Assembly: GCF_937770335.1 (NCBI RefSeq) | Contig: NZ_CALJHY010000003.1 | Location: 1 to 64,000 of the forward strand | DNA length: 64,000 nucleotides | Direction: 5' to 3' | From: an uncultured Glaciecola sp. | Lineage (GTDB): Bacteria; Pseudomonadota; Gammaproteobacteria; Enterobacterales; Alteromonadaceae | Shown here: piece by piece, positions 28,452 to 38,939 of the stretch | Position numbering within the stretch: position 1 is the first letter of the stretch | How the letters are laid out: each line of letters opens with the position of its first letter | Notes under the pieces: generated by a model | Database searches by the model: none | Seen by the model: only the letters and a program-made list of their open reading frames with translations | Told to the model about the DNA's origin: nothing | Program-made: the position numbers and the translations under genes

Positions 28452-30125
28452 ATGCTTGCTCATATTTCAGTTAAAAATTTTGCTGTTGTAAAACAAATCG
28501 GGATCGATGTCGCTCATGGTTTAACCGTCATTACAGGCGAAACGGGGGCGGGTAAATCTATTGCAATAGATGCATTAAGTTTGTGTCTTGGCGACCGCGC
28601 CGACGCCGCATCCGTTAGAAAAGGAGCGGAAAAAGCGGAAGTTGTCGTGCATTTCGATATTAACAAAGTCCCGTTAGCAAAAGCATGGTTGGAAGAACAT
28701 GAGTTGGTTCAAGAAGACAACCCTAACGAATGCTTTATCAGGCGACTAGTGAGTAATGAAGGCCGTTCAAAAGCGTTCATAAACGGTGTTGCTGTTTCTT
28801 TAAATCAACTCAAGTCACTTGGCCAGTATTTAGTCAGTATTCATGGTCAAAACGCTCACTATCAGCTACTAAAGCCAGATAACCAGCGCAAGCTACTGGA
28901 TAGTTTTGCAGGACACAAGCCGCTCTTAACCGATGTTACCGTCGCTTACGATGTATTAAAGCAAAAGCAACAGTTACTAAAACAATTAACTTCCGTTCAA
29001 AAACAACGAAATGATCGTAAAAATTTACTCGAATATCAAGTTCAAGAATTGGACGAGTATAGCATTGGCGAAGACGAGTTTTTACAATTAGAACTGGAAC
29101 ATAAGCGCCTGAGCAATAGCCAAACCTTGTTGGAGCAGGCTCAAATAAGTTTTTACCAATTATATGAGGCCGAGGATTTTAACGCACTTTCAGCAATACA
29201 AAGCAGTGTTGATAATTTATCTGAACTGCAGGAGCATGATCCAACCCTTAGTCCAATTGTAGATATGCTCACTGAAGCAGCTATTCAAATTGAAGAAGCG
29301 TCGCAGGAAATTCGCCAATATTGTGATCAGTTGGAAATCGATCCAATGAAACTACAACAGGTTGAACTGCGATATTCTGAAGCAATGGACCTATCGAGAA
29401 AGCATCATGTTAAACCAGAAGAGCTGTATACGATGCACATGCAACTAGCTGCGGAGTATGCAGAGTTGTTGAAAGACGAGAATAACTTATCTGCGCTAAC
29501 TAAAGAATGTGAAAAACAACGCGAAGAATACGAAACAGCTGCCCGCAAGTTACATGAGTCAAGAACAGAGAAAGCGAAGGCTCTAGCGAGTAAAATTGAG
29601 TCTCATGTAAAAGATATGAATATGCAGCATGCCAAAATTTTTATAGCTGTTGATTATGATGAGTCTTCTGCGCCTAGTCCTCAAGGAAAAGACAACGTAT
29701 TAATTAAGGTAACGACTAACCCTGGACAACCTGCCGATGCATTAGATAAGGTGGTATCTGGTGGTGAGCTTTCAAGAATTGGTTTAGCTATCCAAGTTAT
29801 TACATCCAGCGGGAACCAAGTTCCGACGATGATATTTGATGAAGTTGATACAGGCATTAGCGGACCAACAGCGTCTATTGTTGGTCGGTTATTGCGTAAA
29901 CTTGGAGAAGCATCTCAAGTTGTATGTGTAACCCATTTACCGCAAGTCGCTGCGCATGGTCATAATCAATTGTTTGTTACTAAGCTGACCGACGGTGATA
30001 CTACAGAGACAAAAATGTTGAAGTTAACTGACAATGACCGTGTAAACGAGATTGCACGACTGCTAGCTGGCGATAAATTGACCGATACTGCTATCGCAAA
30101 TGCCAAAGACCTTTTAAAATTGTAA
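28452..30125 (+). CDS. recN: RecN, SMC-like DNA repair protein
   Basis: RecN acts in double-strand-break repair and is one of the most strongly induced SOS genes. The N-terminal Walker A is TGETGAGKS, followed by DALSLCLGDRAD. Two long coiled-coil arms fill residues about 160-360. The C-terminal half has the ABC signature VVSGGELSRIGLAIQ and the Walker B stretch PTMIFDEVDTGISGPTA. The start MLAHISVKNFAV at 28452 gives 557 residues (E. coli 553). The LexA box supports SOS control. Confidence 0.98.
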   Translation: MLAHISVKNFAVVKQIGIDVAHGLTVITGETGAGKSIAIDALSLCLGDRADAASVRKGAEKAEVVVHFDINKVPLAKAWLEEHELVQEDNPNECFIRRLVSNEGRSKAFINGVAVSLNQLKSLGQYLVSIHGQNAHYQLLKPDNQRKLLDSFAGHKPLLTDVTVAYDVLKQKQQLLKQLTSVQKQRNDRKNLLEYQVQELDEYSIGEDEFLQLELEHKRLSNSQTLLEQAQISFYQLYEAEDFNALSAIQSSVDNLSELQEHDPTLSPIVDMLTEAAIQIEEASQEIRQYCDQLEIDPMKLQQVELRYSEAMDLSRKHHVKPEELYTMHMQLAAEYAELLKDENNLSALTKECEKQREEYETAARKLHESRTEKAKALASKIESHVKDMNMQHAKIFIAVDYDESSAPSPQGKDNVLIKVTTNPGQPADALDKVVSGGELSRIGLAIQVITSSGNQVPTMIFDEVDTGISGPTASIVGRLLRKLGEASQVVCVTHLPQVAAHGHNQLFVTKLTDGDTTETKMLKLTDNDRVNEIARLLAGDKLTDTAIANAKDLLKL

Positions 30126-30235
30126 ATAAGAACTAATTAAAAGTTGAATGGTCTGATATTAGTGGGTAGCATCTGTGCCTATGAACTTTGGCATATGCCT
30201 TACAATATAAAAGTATTACTAATTCGGACTATTAA

Positions 30236-30592
30236 ATGAAGTTAACGCAACTACTGATTATCATTACGCTGATATTGACGACCTCTGCTTGTAAGAATTG
30301 GATTTATCGAATTGATATACCTCAAGGTAATTATCTAGATGATAGAGACGTAAAAAAGCTCAGGATCAGTATGACGAAAGAGCAGGTAATATACGTGTTA
30401 GGACGTCCTGTTGTTGAAGACTCTTTTGATAAAAACACGTGGTATTATGTATATGAAATGAAGCGCGGAATGACTACCCGCGGAGATGATTTCAAAAAAG
30501 ACCTTATTATTAGTTTCGAAGATGGGAAACTAGTGAAGGTTGAAGGTGATTTTGAACTAGCTGAAGAGTTCGACACACCGTTAGACGCATAA
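30236..30592 (+). CDS. bamE: BamE, outer-membrane assembly lipoprotein
   Basis: This is a small lipoprotein of the BAM complex, which folds beta-barrel proteins into the outer membrane. The signal MKLTQLLIIITLILTTSAC gives the lipidated Cys at residue 19. The mature part has YRIDIPQGNYLDD and MTKEQVIYVLGRPVVEDSF, then NTWYYVYEMKRG, all conserved in BamE (SmpA/OmlA family). It has 118 residues (E. coli 113). The position after recN is standard. Confidence 0.96.
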   Translation: MKLTQLLIIITLILTTSACKNWIYRIDIPQGNYLDDRDVKKLRISMTKEQVIYVLGRPVVEDSFDKNTWYYVYEMKRGMTTRGDDFKKDLIISFEDGKLVKVEGDFELAEEFDTPLDA

Positions 30593-30596
30593 ATAG

Positions 30597-31591
30597 CTAC
30601 TTGTTAACTAAGTCAGCGGCTGAATAAAACATATTTCGGCCGTTTTCTTTTGCCTTATAAAGTGCCCTATCCGCTTGTTCAAATAACTTATCTTTTATAA
30701 TTATTGCCGGCATATCTGCATCAATCATTGTCGTTGCAGTGCCAATAGATACCTCAACATCGTGAAGTTGAATGTCGGTGAGGATGTCTTGGCAAACTTT
30801 ATCAACCTCCTCCTGCGTTGCATCGTACATGACTATTGTAAACTCGTCTCCGGCGAGCCGACACGGAAAGTCATATTGCCGATTACATACTTCAGTTAAT
30901 ATAGTCCCCAAATTCGACAAGCAGTCGTCACCATACGCATGTCCGTACTTATCATTAATTTCTTTAAAATTATCAATATCGATGATGGCGAGGGATAGCT
31001 CTTTATTTTTTGTTTTTGCTTGCTGTATTAAATGTAGAGTTTGTTTTTTAATCCGGTAAGTCCGTCAGTGATTGAATCACCATACAATTGTTGGATGACA
31101 TTATAATTATTTGTCAGTATGCGCCGTAAACTAGCGCTCATGATCAAACACATAAGTACAACGCTGGCATAAACTGCGATCTGAAAACCAACCTCTAATG
31201 TTACCCCTCCACCCAGAAAGTTAACTAAAAACATAATGATTAATAAGAGAAAACTAACTAACGCTGTGGGCACAAGCGGCAGTGCTGCCATCAAACACCC
31301 AAACAAAATCAACAAGATAAAGCCTAATTCAGAATACTGTATGTCTACATTTGCTCTTGCTAATGCGAACACAAAAATATGTACTAGGCCCGCATTTAGA
31401 TAAATAGCTAAATTAAGACCAAGATAAGAGCGAGTTCTTGAAATAGGCTTAGCCCAATGAACAAATGCTGCAATACTCAAGGGAATAACAACGAGTAAAA
31501 TCCTAACAGGAATGGTGGTTGTATAAACTTCTGGTGGAAAGCGAACAAGATCCATAAAAGTAAAACCACAATAAATAATCAAACTTATCAA
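30597..31591 (-). CDS. Membrane-bound GGDEF diguanylate cyclase (frameshifted as given)
   Basis: The N-terminal part (about 180 residues) holds five or six hydrophobic helices; the C-terminal part is a GGDEF domain for making cyclic di-GMP. The domain starts ITDGLTGLK, continues ELSLAIIDIDNFKEINDKYG and has the active-site motif RLAGDEFTIVMYD, in which Ala replaces the first Gly of GGDEF; AGDEF forms are reported active in other proteins. The frame breaks at the six-A run (minus strand) at 31044-31049. Here a base is missing, or four bases of an AAAC repeat, unlike the surplus bases elsewhere. The start is uncertain: TTG at 31591 is used, but the frame extends further upstream without a clear start. 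It follows fimV on the same strand. Confidence 0.8.
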
Positions 31592-31697
31592 AAAAGTCCA
31601 TTTCTTAAATACTAATGTCGATTTTGCTAAAAAAATATCCTACTCTAGATCAGGACTTTGATTAAGACTGTTCTTTGCTATTTCAGTAATCATTAAG

Positions 31698-34600
31698 TTA
31701 GCCCTTAAGCTGCTCTAATAGTGCTTTAGCCTCTTCCTTTTGTTCGTCATTACCTTTCTTAACTACTTCATCTAGGGCTTCAATCGCCGCTTCATTGTCT
31801 TCCATATCAATATAAACTCTAGCTAAATCTAGATTGCTAGCTTGATCGGCATCTATATCAACATCGATCTCGGCTCCGTCATTTAAAAACTTGTCTAATG
31901 ACATATCTAAATCCAGTGCTAGCTCGTCGTCCGTTGCGGGCGTGACATTTTCACTCTCTTGCAACAAGCTATCTACATCAATAAAGTCTTTTGAATTATC
32001 AATTACCGACTCATCAAACAAGGCAGTCAAATCTAAATCTGGATTATCTAGCGTTTGGGTATCTTGTTCCTTTAACCTATCTTCAAAAACGCCATCATCT
32101 GCGCCATCAGATAGTTTATCTATTTCAGCAGCCGTTTGTTCATCAGAAAGAGAACCCATCTCGGCGAGTAATGAATCAAAATCAGCTTCTTCAATCTCGC
32201 GTAAAACATCATCTTCTGAATCTGTCTTATTGAATTTATCTAATGCTTGAACAAGCTCGGTATCATCTTCATCGAGCCACTCATCAAGACCCGGTAAATC
32301 TAATAAATCTTCATCTGATTCAATAGAGACATAGCTGTGTTTAGAATCGGTATCATCCTCAACATCACTTAAGTGCTCTTTGGCATTGCCTTCAGAAGCG
32401 CTCCCGCGGTTAGCTTGACGTTCTTCACTGGAAAAACTAGGAATGTCATCTAGTGCTAGATTATTTTCCTTCGCAGCCTCCAATGCATCGGATTCAATCA
32501 CGGCTAAATCTTGTGTGCCTAAATCAATATCATCTAATTTAATTTCGTCTAAGGCTTCAGTTGAGTCTAATTCATTTAGCATCTCATCAGAGATATCATA
32601 AGATTCTTGATGCTGATCTTCTTTATTTTCTAATTCTGCATCCAGCATTTGAAATGTATTGTCACGACTATTTTTGTATTCATATAATTTTTCAATGGTC
32701 GTATCAGAATTGCTATCCAAGTTAATTTCTGGCTCTAAATGCTCATCTAATATAAAGTCTGGGTCTAGGTTTGCTTCTGGATCACGTTTGGATTCAATTG
32801 CTGGGTCAGGTTCGGACTCAGATGATAGTTCAAGCTTGGACTCGGATGTTGGCTCAGACTCGGTAGCAGATTCTATTACTGACGAGTCAATATTAGAATC
32901 ATCATCAGCTAAATCGAGGTCATCATCATCTAGCTGATTATTAATTAAGTCATTTAAACTATCATCCAGTACCGAATCAATGTCGATACTTTCTGGCTCT
33001 TCGTTATCATCTTCGGCTAATTCAACGTCAGACGACTCGTCTACAGGCAATACATCTTTATCGAGTAAGGCATCTTTTAGATCATCAGTTAACTCTTCAT
33101 GTTGCTCAAAGTCTATGGTCCCTGTATGCAATTCATTTAAGCTACTTTCTAAAACTGAGTCGATGTCTAAATCATCAATTTCATCCGTAATAGGCTGGCT
33201 TAATAAATCTTCAATATCAGAGTCTACATCACCAGGCAGCTCAGCACCCAACTCTGTAAGTAGTTCGTCCGTTAGCGGACTATCGAGACCATCACTATCC
33301 AACGCATCAAACGTATCATCATCTTTCACATTCGCAATCGCGTCTGCTATATCGTCCTCAACCCCTTTGGTAATATCGTCCAATGGACGAATAGATTTCT
33401 GTTGGTCAGGGCTTACAGGGGTTTTACTGCTCGAATCAATATCGTCGTCTATGTCAATCTCGAGGTCTGAATCGTCATCCACAGAATCATTGCTCGTCAG
33501 TTCTTCATAAAAACTTTCAGTTAGTGTATTAAGCTCAATATTTTTTTCTGCAATTTCAGCTTCAATTTGCCCAATAACTTTTTCATCTATTTCACCCGAC
33601 ACATTGAATGAAAAACCTTCAGGCGTGTCTCCATCTAGCGCATTCTGTTCTAGTAGGTCATCAATATCAATTTCAGACTGCTCGTCATCATCTTGTGCTG
33701 GTAACAAATCAGACTCGGCTAAGTTCTCTGCAAATGAACCATCTTCTTCAGAAAATTCATCTCCTTCACTTAACTGCTTGATAGCATCAGCCTCAACTTG
33801 GCTAATATCAACACTCTCCTCATCAAGAATACTGTCTATATCAACTTCTTCAGGCTCAGCGTCCAAACCATCAAAATCATCTAGTTGGTCACTACTATTA
33901 TCGTCACCATCAAGGCCAATCTTCTCGTCGTCTAAATCGATGCTATTGAGTTCCGCCTCAAGCATATCATCGTCAACACTAAGGTCGGGATTACCAAGAT
34001 CCGCTAGCGCATCACTAATCTCATCATCTGATGTTTTTTGTCGTTGATTAGGCACCAACATTTCATCATCAATTTCACCAAAATCATCCGTGTTCAGCGC
34101 AACTTCATCGATAGAATCCTCCAAGTCATCAGACAGAATATCATCTAATAAGTCATCATCAGAAATATCACCACTTTCTAATATCGCTAACAAATCATCA
34201 GCATCATTTGATGCTTTCTCATCGATTGAGTCAGAATCTAAGTCTTGTGCGCCATCTTCGACTTTTGCGTTAACATTTGTCGGTTTACGCAGAAGTAACA
34301 TTGCGATTAATACGAAGATAAGGAAGAAAGCGACTGTGGCCGCGATAATAATAAAAATAGGTTTTCTGATCAGGTTGCCAAACGAGTCATTTTCTTGTGC
34401 TTGTTCTTTCATTTTAGCCAAGGCGAAAAATTCTCGTAATTCCTGAATTTGCGCCGCCTGATCATCTAGTTTTGATTGAAAATCTTCGGATAGCTCCGTT
34501 TTAAGTGCAATAAATTCTGCATCTTTTTTAGCTAACTCTTCGAGGACGAGCTTGTTCTCATCTACAATATTTTGAGTTGCTTGTATTGACTCACCAAGCT

Positions 34601-35168
34601 GCTTTTTCAAATCATTTACAATGTTTGTTTGTTGGCGTTTGAGTGAATTTATTTGCTGTTGGAATTGTTTTTGTGTTGCGTCTAATTCTTCTTTGTTAAC
34701 TAAAGGGACGTCTGGCTTTAAGTTTGCCGATTGCGCCTGGCCGTCAGAGGTTTCGTTAGCGCTTTGTCCTTGGCGACCGGTAGATTGGGTAAATACACGG
34801 TCATCTTCCTCGGCTTTAATTTTTGCTCGTTGAGGATCAATTCTAGCTATATAGCGGTCAGTAGGAAGTTGCAGAGTTGTGCCATTGACCATCGTATTAA
34901 AGTTACGATTTACAAATCCCCTAGGATTCAGTTCATAAATGGCGAGCATCACCTGATAGACGGTGAACTGTTGATTTTTTCGATATTGGCTAGAAATAGC
35001 CCACAACGTGTCCGATCGATCTATTGGACCATAAACAACCCCTGAATAAACATCAGCGGCGTCACGAGGCCCCTGAATTTGCGTTCCTTGCGCTACTGCA
35101 TTAGATGTTGCTGACAAACATAAAACAGCAACAACGATTGCACGAATGAATAATGATGGCCACTTCAT
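31698..35168 (-). CDS. fimV: FimV, polar inner-membrane hub protein
   Basis: FimV organises the cell pole and supports type IV pili or flagella in relatives. Domains in order (1156 residues, start at MKWPSLF, ATG 35168): signal peptide ending SNAVAQ; LysM-like peptidoglycan-binding region (about 53-101, with DTLWAISSQYRKNQQF); predicted coiled coil (about 163-253); one membrane helix (about 269-293); then roughly 800 highly acidic, Asp/Glu/Ser-rich residues. The conserved C-terminal FimV/TPR motif is LDLARVYIDMEDNEAAIEAL. Short acidic repeats of the type (E/D)xDIDS(V/I)L recur. The upstream in-frame start at 35219 would add 17 residues and break the signal, so it is not used. Confidence 0.93.
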   Translation of the reverse strand: MKWPSLFIRAIVVAVLCLSATSNAVAQGTQIQGPRDAADVYSGVVYGPIDRSDTLWAISSQYRKNQQFTVYQVMLAIYELNPRGFVNRNFNTMVNGTTLQLPTDRYIARIDPQRAKIKAEEDDRVFTQSTGRQGQSANETSDGQAQSANLKPDVPLVNKEELDATQKQFQQQINSLKRQQTNIVNDLKKQLGESIQATQNIVDENKLVLEELAKKDAEFIALKTELSEDFQSKLDDQAAQIQELREFFALAKMKEQAQENDSFGNLIRKPIFIIIAATVAFFLIFVLIAMLLLRKPTNVNAKVEDGAQDLDSDSIDEKASNDADDLLAILESGDISDDDLLDDILSDDLEDSIDEVALNTDDFGEIDDEMLVPNQRQKTSDDEISDALADLGNPDLSVDDDMLEAELNSIDLDDEKIGLDGDDNSSDQLDDFDGLDAEPEEVDIDSILDEESVDISQVEADAIKQLSEGDEFSEEDGSFAENLAESDLLPAQDDDEQSEIDIDDLLEQNALDGDTPEGFSFNVSGEIDEKVIGQIEAEIAEKNIELNTLTESFYEELTSNDSVDDDSDLEIDIDDDIDSSSKTPVSPDQQKSIRPLDDITKGVEDDIADAIANVKDDDTFDALDSDGLDSPLTDELLTELGAELPGDVDSDIEDLLSQPITDEIDDLDIDSVLESSLNELHTGTIDFEQHEELTDDLKDALLDKDVLPVDESSDVELAEDDNEEPESIDIDSVLDDSLNDLINNQLDDDDLDLADDDSNIDSSVIESATESEPTSESKLELSSESEPDPAIESKRDPEANLDPDFILDEHLEPEINLDSNSDTTIEKLYEYKNSRDNTFQMLDAELENKEDQHQESYDISDEMLNELDSTEALDEIKLDDIDLGTQDLAVIESDALEAAKENNLALDDIPSFSSEERQANRGSASEGNAKEHLSDVEDDTDSKHSYVSIESDEDLLDLPGLDEWLDEDDTELVQALDKFNKTDSEDDVLREIEEADFDSLLAEMGSLSDEQTAAEIDKLSDGADDGVFEDRLKEQDTQTLDNPDLDLTALFDESVIDNSKDFIDVDSLLQESENVTPATDDELALDLDMSLDKFLNDGAEIDVDIDADQASNLDLARVYIDMEDNEAAIEALDEVVKKGNDEQKEEAKALLEQLKG

Positions 35169-35323
35169 AGTAATTGTTTCGACTCTCCACTTTAGGGCTG
35201 GGTATACCAATTGCGTCACGTTACAAAATACTACCAGTAACCGACAAAGACAGTTATTGTGCCGACACCATTATTGAATATTGGTATAACAACAATAGGT
35301 TATCGGCATGTAGTCATATAAAT

Positions 35324-36340
35324 TTACAGATAATCTCTAATCAATGTCTCAGCTATCTGCACACTGTTGGTCGCCGCACCTTTTCTAATGTTGTCCGAGA
35401 CAACCCAAAGGTTAATTCCGTGCGAATGAGAAATATCATTTCTAACGCGACCTACATGCACTGAGTCATTTCCACTGGCTGATGAAACCTGAGTTGGAAA
35501 ATCTTCCGGTTTTTCATATAGCGTAATGCCCGGCGCGTCGCGTAACAACTCTTTCACGGCCTCTGCATCAATTTGTTGACGCGTTTCAATATGTATTGCT
35601 TCACCATGACCATAAAATACAGGAACACGCACAGCGGTAGCGTTCACTAGAATACTATCATCACCCATGATTTTTTGCGTTTCCCACACCATTTTCATTT
35701 CTTCTTTGGTGTAGTCATTATCCAAAAATACATCAATTTGCGGGATCACGTTAAATGCAATTTGACGAGAAAAATCATCACCAGTGACTGCTTTTGCATT
35801 TAACAGTTCTGCAGTTTGTCTAGCCAATGCTTCCATTGCAGTTTTCCCCGCACCAGAAACAGACTGATATGTACAAACGTTGATGCGTGCTATACCGACG
35901 GCATCGTGGATAGGCTTTAATGCAACCATCATTTGAATGGTCGAACAATTAGGGTTCGCAATAATGTTGCGATTTCTAAAGTCAGCCAAAGCATGCGCAT
36001 TAACTTCAGGCACCACCAGCGGAATATCAGCTTCATAACGAAAGTGAGAGGTATTATCAATAACAACACAACCCGCTTCGGCTGCCACAGGCGCGTACTT
36101 TTCAGAAACGCTGCCTCCAGCGGAAAAGAAAGCAAATTGCACTTTAGACCAGTCAAATCTATCGGCATTCAAAACCGTTATTTTTTCGCCTTTAAATTTA
36201 ATGACAGTACCTGCTGAACGCTCGCTAGCGAGCAGGTAAAGTTTATTGATTGGAAAATCACGTTCTTCCAATAGTTCCATCATTGTTTGGCCAACTAAGC
36301 CTGTTGCGCCTAAAATGGCAACGTCAAACGCTTGCGACAT
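35324..36340 (-). CDS. asd: Asd, aspartate-semialdehyde dehydrogenase
   Basis: Asd makes L-aspartate 4-semialdehyde for lysine, threonine, methionine and DAP. The NADP motif is AILGATGLVGQTMM. The catalytic Cys is present in IIANPNCSTIQMM, and SVSGAGKTAMEAL and HVGRVRNDISHSHGINLW are conserved. Because the catalytic Cys is present, this is a true Asd rather than a USG-1-type paralogue. It has 338 residues. It sits between fimV and pdxB, the position often held by usg/asd. Together with dapB in this window it belongs to the lysine/DAP route. Confidence 0.94.
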   Translation of the reverse strand: MSQAFDVAILGATGLVGQTMMELLEERDFPINKLYLLASERSAGTVIKFKGEKITVLNADRFDWSKVQFAFFSAGGSVSEKYAPVAAEAGCVVIDNTSHFRYEADIPLVVPEVNAHALADFRNRNIIANPNCSTIQMMVALKPIHDAVGIARINVCTYQSVSGAGKTAMEALARQTAELLNAKAVTGDDFSRQIAFNVIPQIDVFLDNDYTKEEMKMVWETQKIMGDDSILVNATAVRVPVFYGHGEAIHIETRQQIDAEAVKELLRDAPGITLYEKPEDFPTQVSSASGNDSVHVGRVRNDISHSHGINLWVVSDNIRKGAATNSVQIAETLIRDYL

Positions 36341-36388
36341 GAGTAAATATCTCCGAAATTAAATTATGATTAGGTTAAATGACTATCG

Positions 36389-37537
36389 TTAGTTGGCTAT
36401 TTTAAACCCTATTGACGCGGCCATTTGTGCCACGCTCTTGCTATTCTTTTTGCTTGCTGTGTCTTTATACAATTCAAGCTCTAAAGCACTAAACTCTCGT
36501 CGCACTGGATAGTGTTTTCGAATATCAGCAAACGCTTCTGATTTTGCCATGCGAGCGCGAAAAATACCATCATCCTTTTTGACGTCATACATATGCTTAA
36601 CCATCTGAAATAATTGATTAAAAGATGAAAGTGATGAATCTACAGATAGGTTATTTTCAAATTTAGGTAAAAAACCTTCTAATTTAAGCACATTTTGTTT
36701 ATTTAAGTGACGACAAAAGGCATCATAAACCATCGATGTCCCTCTCGCTTTGCCTTCCAAAGTATGCCCCGCAATATGTGCAGTTGCTATACGAATATAA
36801 GGAATTAAGTCATGTTTAATTAAGGGTTCGTTCTCCCAAACATCCAGCACAACATTTAGTTTTTTACCTATTTCAAAACAACTTAATAAGGCTTCGTTAT
36901 CAATAACTTCTCCCCGACAAGCATTAATAAGATATTGATTCTCGGATAACATTGATAATTCATTGCTACCAAACATATGCAAGGTAGGAAATTCACCGTT
37001 GATAATAAGAGGTGTGTGCAAGCAAATAATATCAGCTTGCATTGCTGTTTCGACGTTCACAAATGATCGATTGTCATCGGTTGCTTGCAACGGTGGATCG
37101 CATAAAACATAGTCTATATTTAGGTCATTTAGAATAGTGGCGAGTGCTGATCCTACATTCCCAGCTCCGATAATAGCGACCTTTTTAGCCAAGGGATCGA
37201 ATTTATCTTCAGATGAAAGCTGAAATATAACGCTTATTACATATTCAGCTACCGCTATCGCATTGCAACCACCTGCAGAGTACCATTTCACATTATGTTG
37301 ATTCAGATAGTCGATATCGAGGTGATTAAAACCTGCGGTTGCAGTTGCCACAAATTGTAATTTGTTCGCCTTTGCTAATAATTCAGCATCCACTTTTGTA
37401 GTAGAACGCACAAATAACGCATCTATATCAACTAGCGATTCACAGGTTAGGCCGCCTAATTCGAACGCTTTTGCCTCACCCAAACTGTCAAAGAAAGCCG
37501 CTGCATAAGGCATTGCAATATCATACAAAATTTTCAA
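36389..37537 (-). CDS. pdxB: PdxB, erythronate-4-phosphate dehydrogenase
   Basis: PdxB is an NAD-dependent 2-hydroxyacid dehydrogenase of the DXP-dependent vitamin B6 pathway. The start is MKILYDIAMPYAAAFF. The substrate domain has FVRSTTKV and the NAD domain has VAIIGAGNVGSALATIL. LINACRGEVIDNEALL and VLDVWENEP hold the catalytic Arg and Glu, and TAHIAGHTLEGKARGT holds the catalytic His. The C-terminal dimerisation domain (about 290-382) is typical of PdxB. It has 382 residues (E. coli 378). It lies between fabB and asd on the minus strand. Confidence 0.96.
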   Translation of the reverse strand: MKILYDIAMPYAAAFFDSLGEAKAFELGGLTCESLVDIDALFVRSTTKVDAELLAKANKLQFVATATAGFNHLDIDYLNQHNVKWYSAGGCNAIAVAEYVISVIFQLSSEDKFDPLAKKVAIIGAGNVGSALATILNDLNIDYVLCDPPLQATDDNRSFVNVETAMQADIICLHTPLIINGEFPTLHMFGSNELSMLSENQYLINACRGEVIDNEALLSCFEIGKKLNVVLDVWENEPLIKHDLIPYIRIATAHIAGHTLEGKARGTSMVYDAFCRHLNKQNVLKLEGFLPKFENNLSVDSSLSSFNQLFQMVKHMYDVKKDDGIFRARMAKSEAFADIRKHYPVRREFSALELELYKDTASKKNSKSVAQMAASIGFKIAN

Positions 37538-37617
37538 TTACCGTTCTCCATGCTACCGGTGTTATCAGAAGTACTGACGACGAGCATTATACAAGTACTA
37601 CCAATTACCACTGATAT

Positions 37618-37649
37618 AAAAAAACCATTCAATATTGAATGGTTTTTTT
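37618..37649 (-). terminator. Terminator of fabB
   Basis: AAAACCATTCAAT and ATTGAATGGTTTT form a perfect 13-base palindrome with T-runs on both sides. It lies 39 bases after the fabB stop and before pdxB. Confidence 0.88.
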
Positions 37650-37687
37650 ATTCATTCTCTAGCTATTAGAGCAGGTAAGTGACGCCA

Positions 37688-38902
37688 TTAAGCGTGATAT
37701 TTTTTAAATACCAACGTAGCATTAGTCCCACCAAAACCAAAGCTATTTGACATAACAAGGTCTAACTTTGCCTCTCTAGTTTGAGTCACAATATCCAAAC
37801 CTTTGGCTGCATCGTCTAGATTTTCAACGTTGATTGACGGTGCAATAAAGTCGTTTTCCATCATCAGCATGCTATAGATAGCCTCGTTAACTCCGGCAGC
37901 ACCTAAGGCGTGTCCAGTGAGTGACTTTGTTGCACTCATAGGCGGACTATTTTCACCGAACAAAGTCTGAATAGCTTCCAATTCTTTTACATCACCAACA
38001 GGTGTTGATGTACCATGCGTATTCAAATAATCTACAGGTTGATCAATTCCTTGCAACGCTTGTTTCATGCATCGAACGGCACCCTCACCTGATGGTGCAA
38101 CCATATCATATCCATCAGACGTAGCACCATATCCTACAATTTCAGCATATATTTTTGCGCCACGCGCTAATGCATGTTCTAACTCTTCAACGACGACCAT
38201 ACCGCCGCCACCAGAGCTCACGAATCCGTCGCGAGCAACATCATATGTGCGCGATGCTTTTGTTGGATCATCATTATATTTAGTTGATAACGCGCCCATT
38301 GCATCAAACTGGCTAGATAGTGCCCAATGCAATTCTTCGCCACCACCAGCAAAAACCATGTCTTGTTTGCCTAGCTGAATCATCTCTAGCGCATTACCGA
38401 TACAATGCGCACTAGTCGCACAAGCAGAAGAAATGCTGTAGTTCACTCCTTTGATCTTAAAAGGAGTTGCCAAACAGGCTGAAACCGTACTTCCCATGCA
38501 ACGAGTAACCATATACGGACCAATTCGCTTTACGCTTTTGTCACGTAAAGTGTCAGCTGATATCACTTGATTTTCAGAAGATGCTCCACCAGAACCAGCA
38601 ATAATGCCTACTCGTTCATTCGAATACTGCTCTTCTGTTAATCCAGCATCTTCTATCGCTTGCTGCATAGCAATATAAGCATAGCTAGCGGCATCGCCCA
38701 TAAAACGTAGCGCTTTACGGTCAATATGTTCAGAGAACTCTATGTTAAGGTCTCCCCAAACTTGGCTGCGTAACCCCATATCAGCAAACTGTTGGGAAAA
38801 AGTAATTCCAGAACGACCTTCTCTTAATGAATCAGTCACTTCTTGTTTGTTATTGCCTATGCTCGATACGATGCCAAGGCCAGTAATCACTGCTCTTCTC
38901 AT
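37688..38902 (-). CDS. fabB: FabB, beta-ketoacyl-ACP synthase I
   Basis: FabB performs chain elongation of fatty acids and is needed for unsaturated fatty acids. The catalytic Cys is in [18 protein letters not shown], and the two His are in [16 protein letters not shown] and [19 protein letters not shown]. The start [18 protein letters not shown] is standard and the 404 residues fit. A candidate sigma-70 promoter is at 38940-38968. In E. coli FadR activates fabB and FabR represses it; fadR is in this window, but I see no certain FadR site here. Confidence 0.97.
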   Translation of the reverse strand: MRRAVITGLGIVSSIGNNKQEVTDSLREGRSGITFSQQFADMGLRSQVWGDLNIEFSEHIDRKALRFMGDAASYAYIAMQQAIEDAGLTEEQYSNERVGIIAGSGGASSENQVISADTLRDKSVKRIGPYMVTRCMGSTVSACLATPFKIKGVNYSISSACATSAHCIGNALEMIQLGKQDMVFAGGGEELHWALSSQFDAMGALSTKYNDDPTKASRTYDVARDGFVSSGGGGMVVVEELEHALARGAKIYAEIVGYGATSDGYDMVAPSGEGAVRCMKQALQGIDQPVDYLNTHGTSTPVGDVKELEAIQTLFGENSPPMSATKSLTGHALGAAGVNEAIYSMLMMENDFIAPSINVENLDDAAKGLDIVTQTREAKLDLVMSNSFGFGGTNATLVFKKYHA

Positions 38903-38939
38903 TTTTCACCTAATATATTGTTGCGAATTCATTATTATT

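Noticed and set aside
33604-34047. Long Ser-rich frames antisense to fimV
   Set aside because: They mirror the Asp/Glu/Ser codon bias of the acidic FimV region; no starts with ribosome sites and no recognisable family.
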